A DNA stretch of 14,508 nucleotides. Origin: JALRAP01 sp046302815 (lineage in GTDB: Bacteria > Bacteroidota > Bacteroidia > AKYH767-A > OLB10). Of this stretch, positions 14,137 to 14,508 are shown piece after piece; position 1 is the stretch's first letter; every line of letters begins with the position of its first letter. The DNA lies in the NCBI GenBank assembly GCA_046302815.1, contig JBKCHO010000022.1, positions 1-14,508 of the forward strand. The letters run 5' to 3'. The translations under genes and the position numbers were made by a program. The notes under the pieces were generated by a model that saw only the letters and a program-made list of their open reading frames with translations, made no database searches and was not told the origin of the DNA.

Positions 14137-14430
14137 CTATTGAGCAACCCTATCATACAACCATGTCGAATCGCTAACCATCAGTTTCTCTATGAACTTG
14201 CGGGATTTCATTTTTTTGATGACCGACTCTATGCTTCTGGCTTGGTGTCGTGTCGCGCAAGGAAGACACCACCGGTAACGCCAATCCGTTGCATTGGCCG
14301 TGTGTGCTTTTGAAAATACATGCAGGTTGTGAAGTATCAACCAATCAGCCAAATCTTGCGTTTCGCCAACATAATACCGATCAAGTGTGTTCGAATAAAG
14401 TATGTAAACCCAAAACATTCGAAAAAACAT
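14137..14430 (-). CDS. tRNA-associated GIY-YIG domain protein, probably catalytically impaired
   Basis: A 97-residue GIY-YIG superfamily protein. Seen: VYILYS with Tyr9, YYVGET with Tyr20, helix DLADWLILHN, then HTANATDW and ARSIESVIKKMKSRKFIEKL, with Glu68 as probable metal ligand. In the related proteins I recall, the helix reads DLxxRLxxHN; here the Arg position is Trp30 (codon TGG, one transition from CGG), which suggests loss of nuclease activity. The C-terminus is shorter than usual, ending in WLYDRVAQ. The frame is open upstream through the tRNA gene to the window edge, but that extension is tRNA sequence; the ATG at 14430 directly follows the terminator T-tract, and ATG 14418 is a second candidate. 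The gene sits between a tRNA-Asn gene and a copy of that tRNA's 3' end, suggesting a small mobile unit. Expression is unclear because no promoter is seen. Confidence 0.75.
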   Translation of the reverse strand: MFFRMFWVYILYSNTLDRYYVGETQDLADWLILHNLHVFSKAHTANATDWRYRWCLPCATRHQARSIESVIKKMKSRKFIEKLMVSDSTWLYDRVAQ

Positions 14431-14457
14431 AAAAAAAGGGCGGTGATTGCACCGCCC
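14431..14457 (-). terminator. Rho-independent terminator of the tRNA-Asn gene
   Basis: GGGCGGTG (14438-14445) and CACCGCCC (14450-14457) form a perfect 8-bp, G/C-rich stem with a 4-base loop, followed on the minus strand by seven T (14437-14431). The stem begins 5 bases after the tRNA end. The T-tract runs directly into the ATG of the GIY-YIG gene, so that gene could be transcribed from the tRNA promoter only by read-through. Confidence 0.92.
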
Positions 14458-14462
14458 TAAAG

Positions 14463-14508
14463 CTCCCCCTCTTGGGCTCGAACCAAGGACCCCATGATTA
14501 ACAGTCAT
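14463..14508 (-). tRNA. tRNA-Asn (anticodon GTT), 3' part; 5' part outside the window
   Basis: The minus strand shows the anticodon loop CTGTTAA with anticodon GTT at 14502-14500 and flanking stem bases ATGA/TCAT. A variable loop follows, then the T-arm CTTGG-TTCGAGC-CCAAG, the acceptor strand AGGGGGA and the discriminator G at 14463. CCA is not encoded. The 5' half (D-arm, 5' acceptor strand) lies beyond position 14508. The acceptor strand AGGGGGA should pair with a TCCCCCT 5' end. Confidence 0.9.

Noticed and set aside
14431..14508. N-terminal extension of the GIY-YIG protein to the window edge
   Set aside because: The extension translates the tRNA-Asn gene and its terminator; a start after the terminator gives a normal family N-terminus.

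Overview
The window reads as chromosomal DNA of a Bacteroidota (Bacteroidetes) bacterium. The evidence is: three proteins with a C-terminal type IX secretion (T9SS) type A sorting domain (YPNP/FPNP motif); lipoproteins with a Cys-Lys-Lys-Asp start to the mature chain; a FISUMP domain and SprB-like repeats; leader regions without strong Shine-Dalgarno sites; and three exact matches to the Bacteroidota -7 promoter element TAnnTTTG. I cannot name a genus.

Layout. 1-398 is non-coding and repeat-rich, with three degenerate copies of a tandem unit, two of them carrying a CCCTTCGA...CTCAGGG palindromic element. 416-2404 (-) is a FISUMP lipoprotein, clearly richer in G+C than genes further right. 2506-2717 is an array of the same palindromic half-sites, arranged as all left arms followed by all right arms. 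2738-3661 (-) is a PfkB-family kinase with its own promoter, and a small acidic unknown protein (3818-4075, +) diverges from it. 4234-5463 (+) is a DUF5011/DUF4397-like lipoprotein with a well-formed promoter and a strong terminator. 5581-6447 (+) is a T9SS cargo protein of unknown function. 6787-12071 (+) is a two-gene operon: a small secreted charged protein whose stop codon overlaps the start of a 1605-residue multidomain T9SS protein (Asp-box propeller, PKD, choice-of-anchor-J-like module, SprB-like repeats, Ig-like modules, second propeller-like region, sorting domain). 12303-13493 (-) is a seven-repeat Ycf48-like propeller with a T9SS sorting domain. 13554-13859 (-) and 14137-14430 (-) are two GIY-YIG proteins of different subtypes. 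The right edge cuts a tRNA-Asn gene (-).

How the parts relate. Most of the window makes surface or secreted proteins: two lipoproteins, three T9SS cargoes, and a small secreted protein coupled to the largest cargo. The T9SS machinery itself is not here. The enzyme genes are the PfkB kinase and the two small nucleases.

The most interesting parts are at the two ends. On the right, a 31-base tRNA-Asn 3' end is duplicated 373 bp away with a GIY-YIG gene between the copies, and the outer copy has a palindrome replacing three bases of its T-loop; this looks like a minimal element that targets a tRNA 3' end. On the left, 8-bp and 15-bp half-site arrays suggest repeated insertion or expansion of a small palindromic repeat. 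No search or folding program was run; family names are from recognition of motifs.
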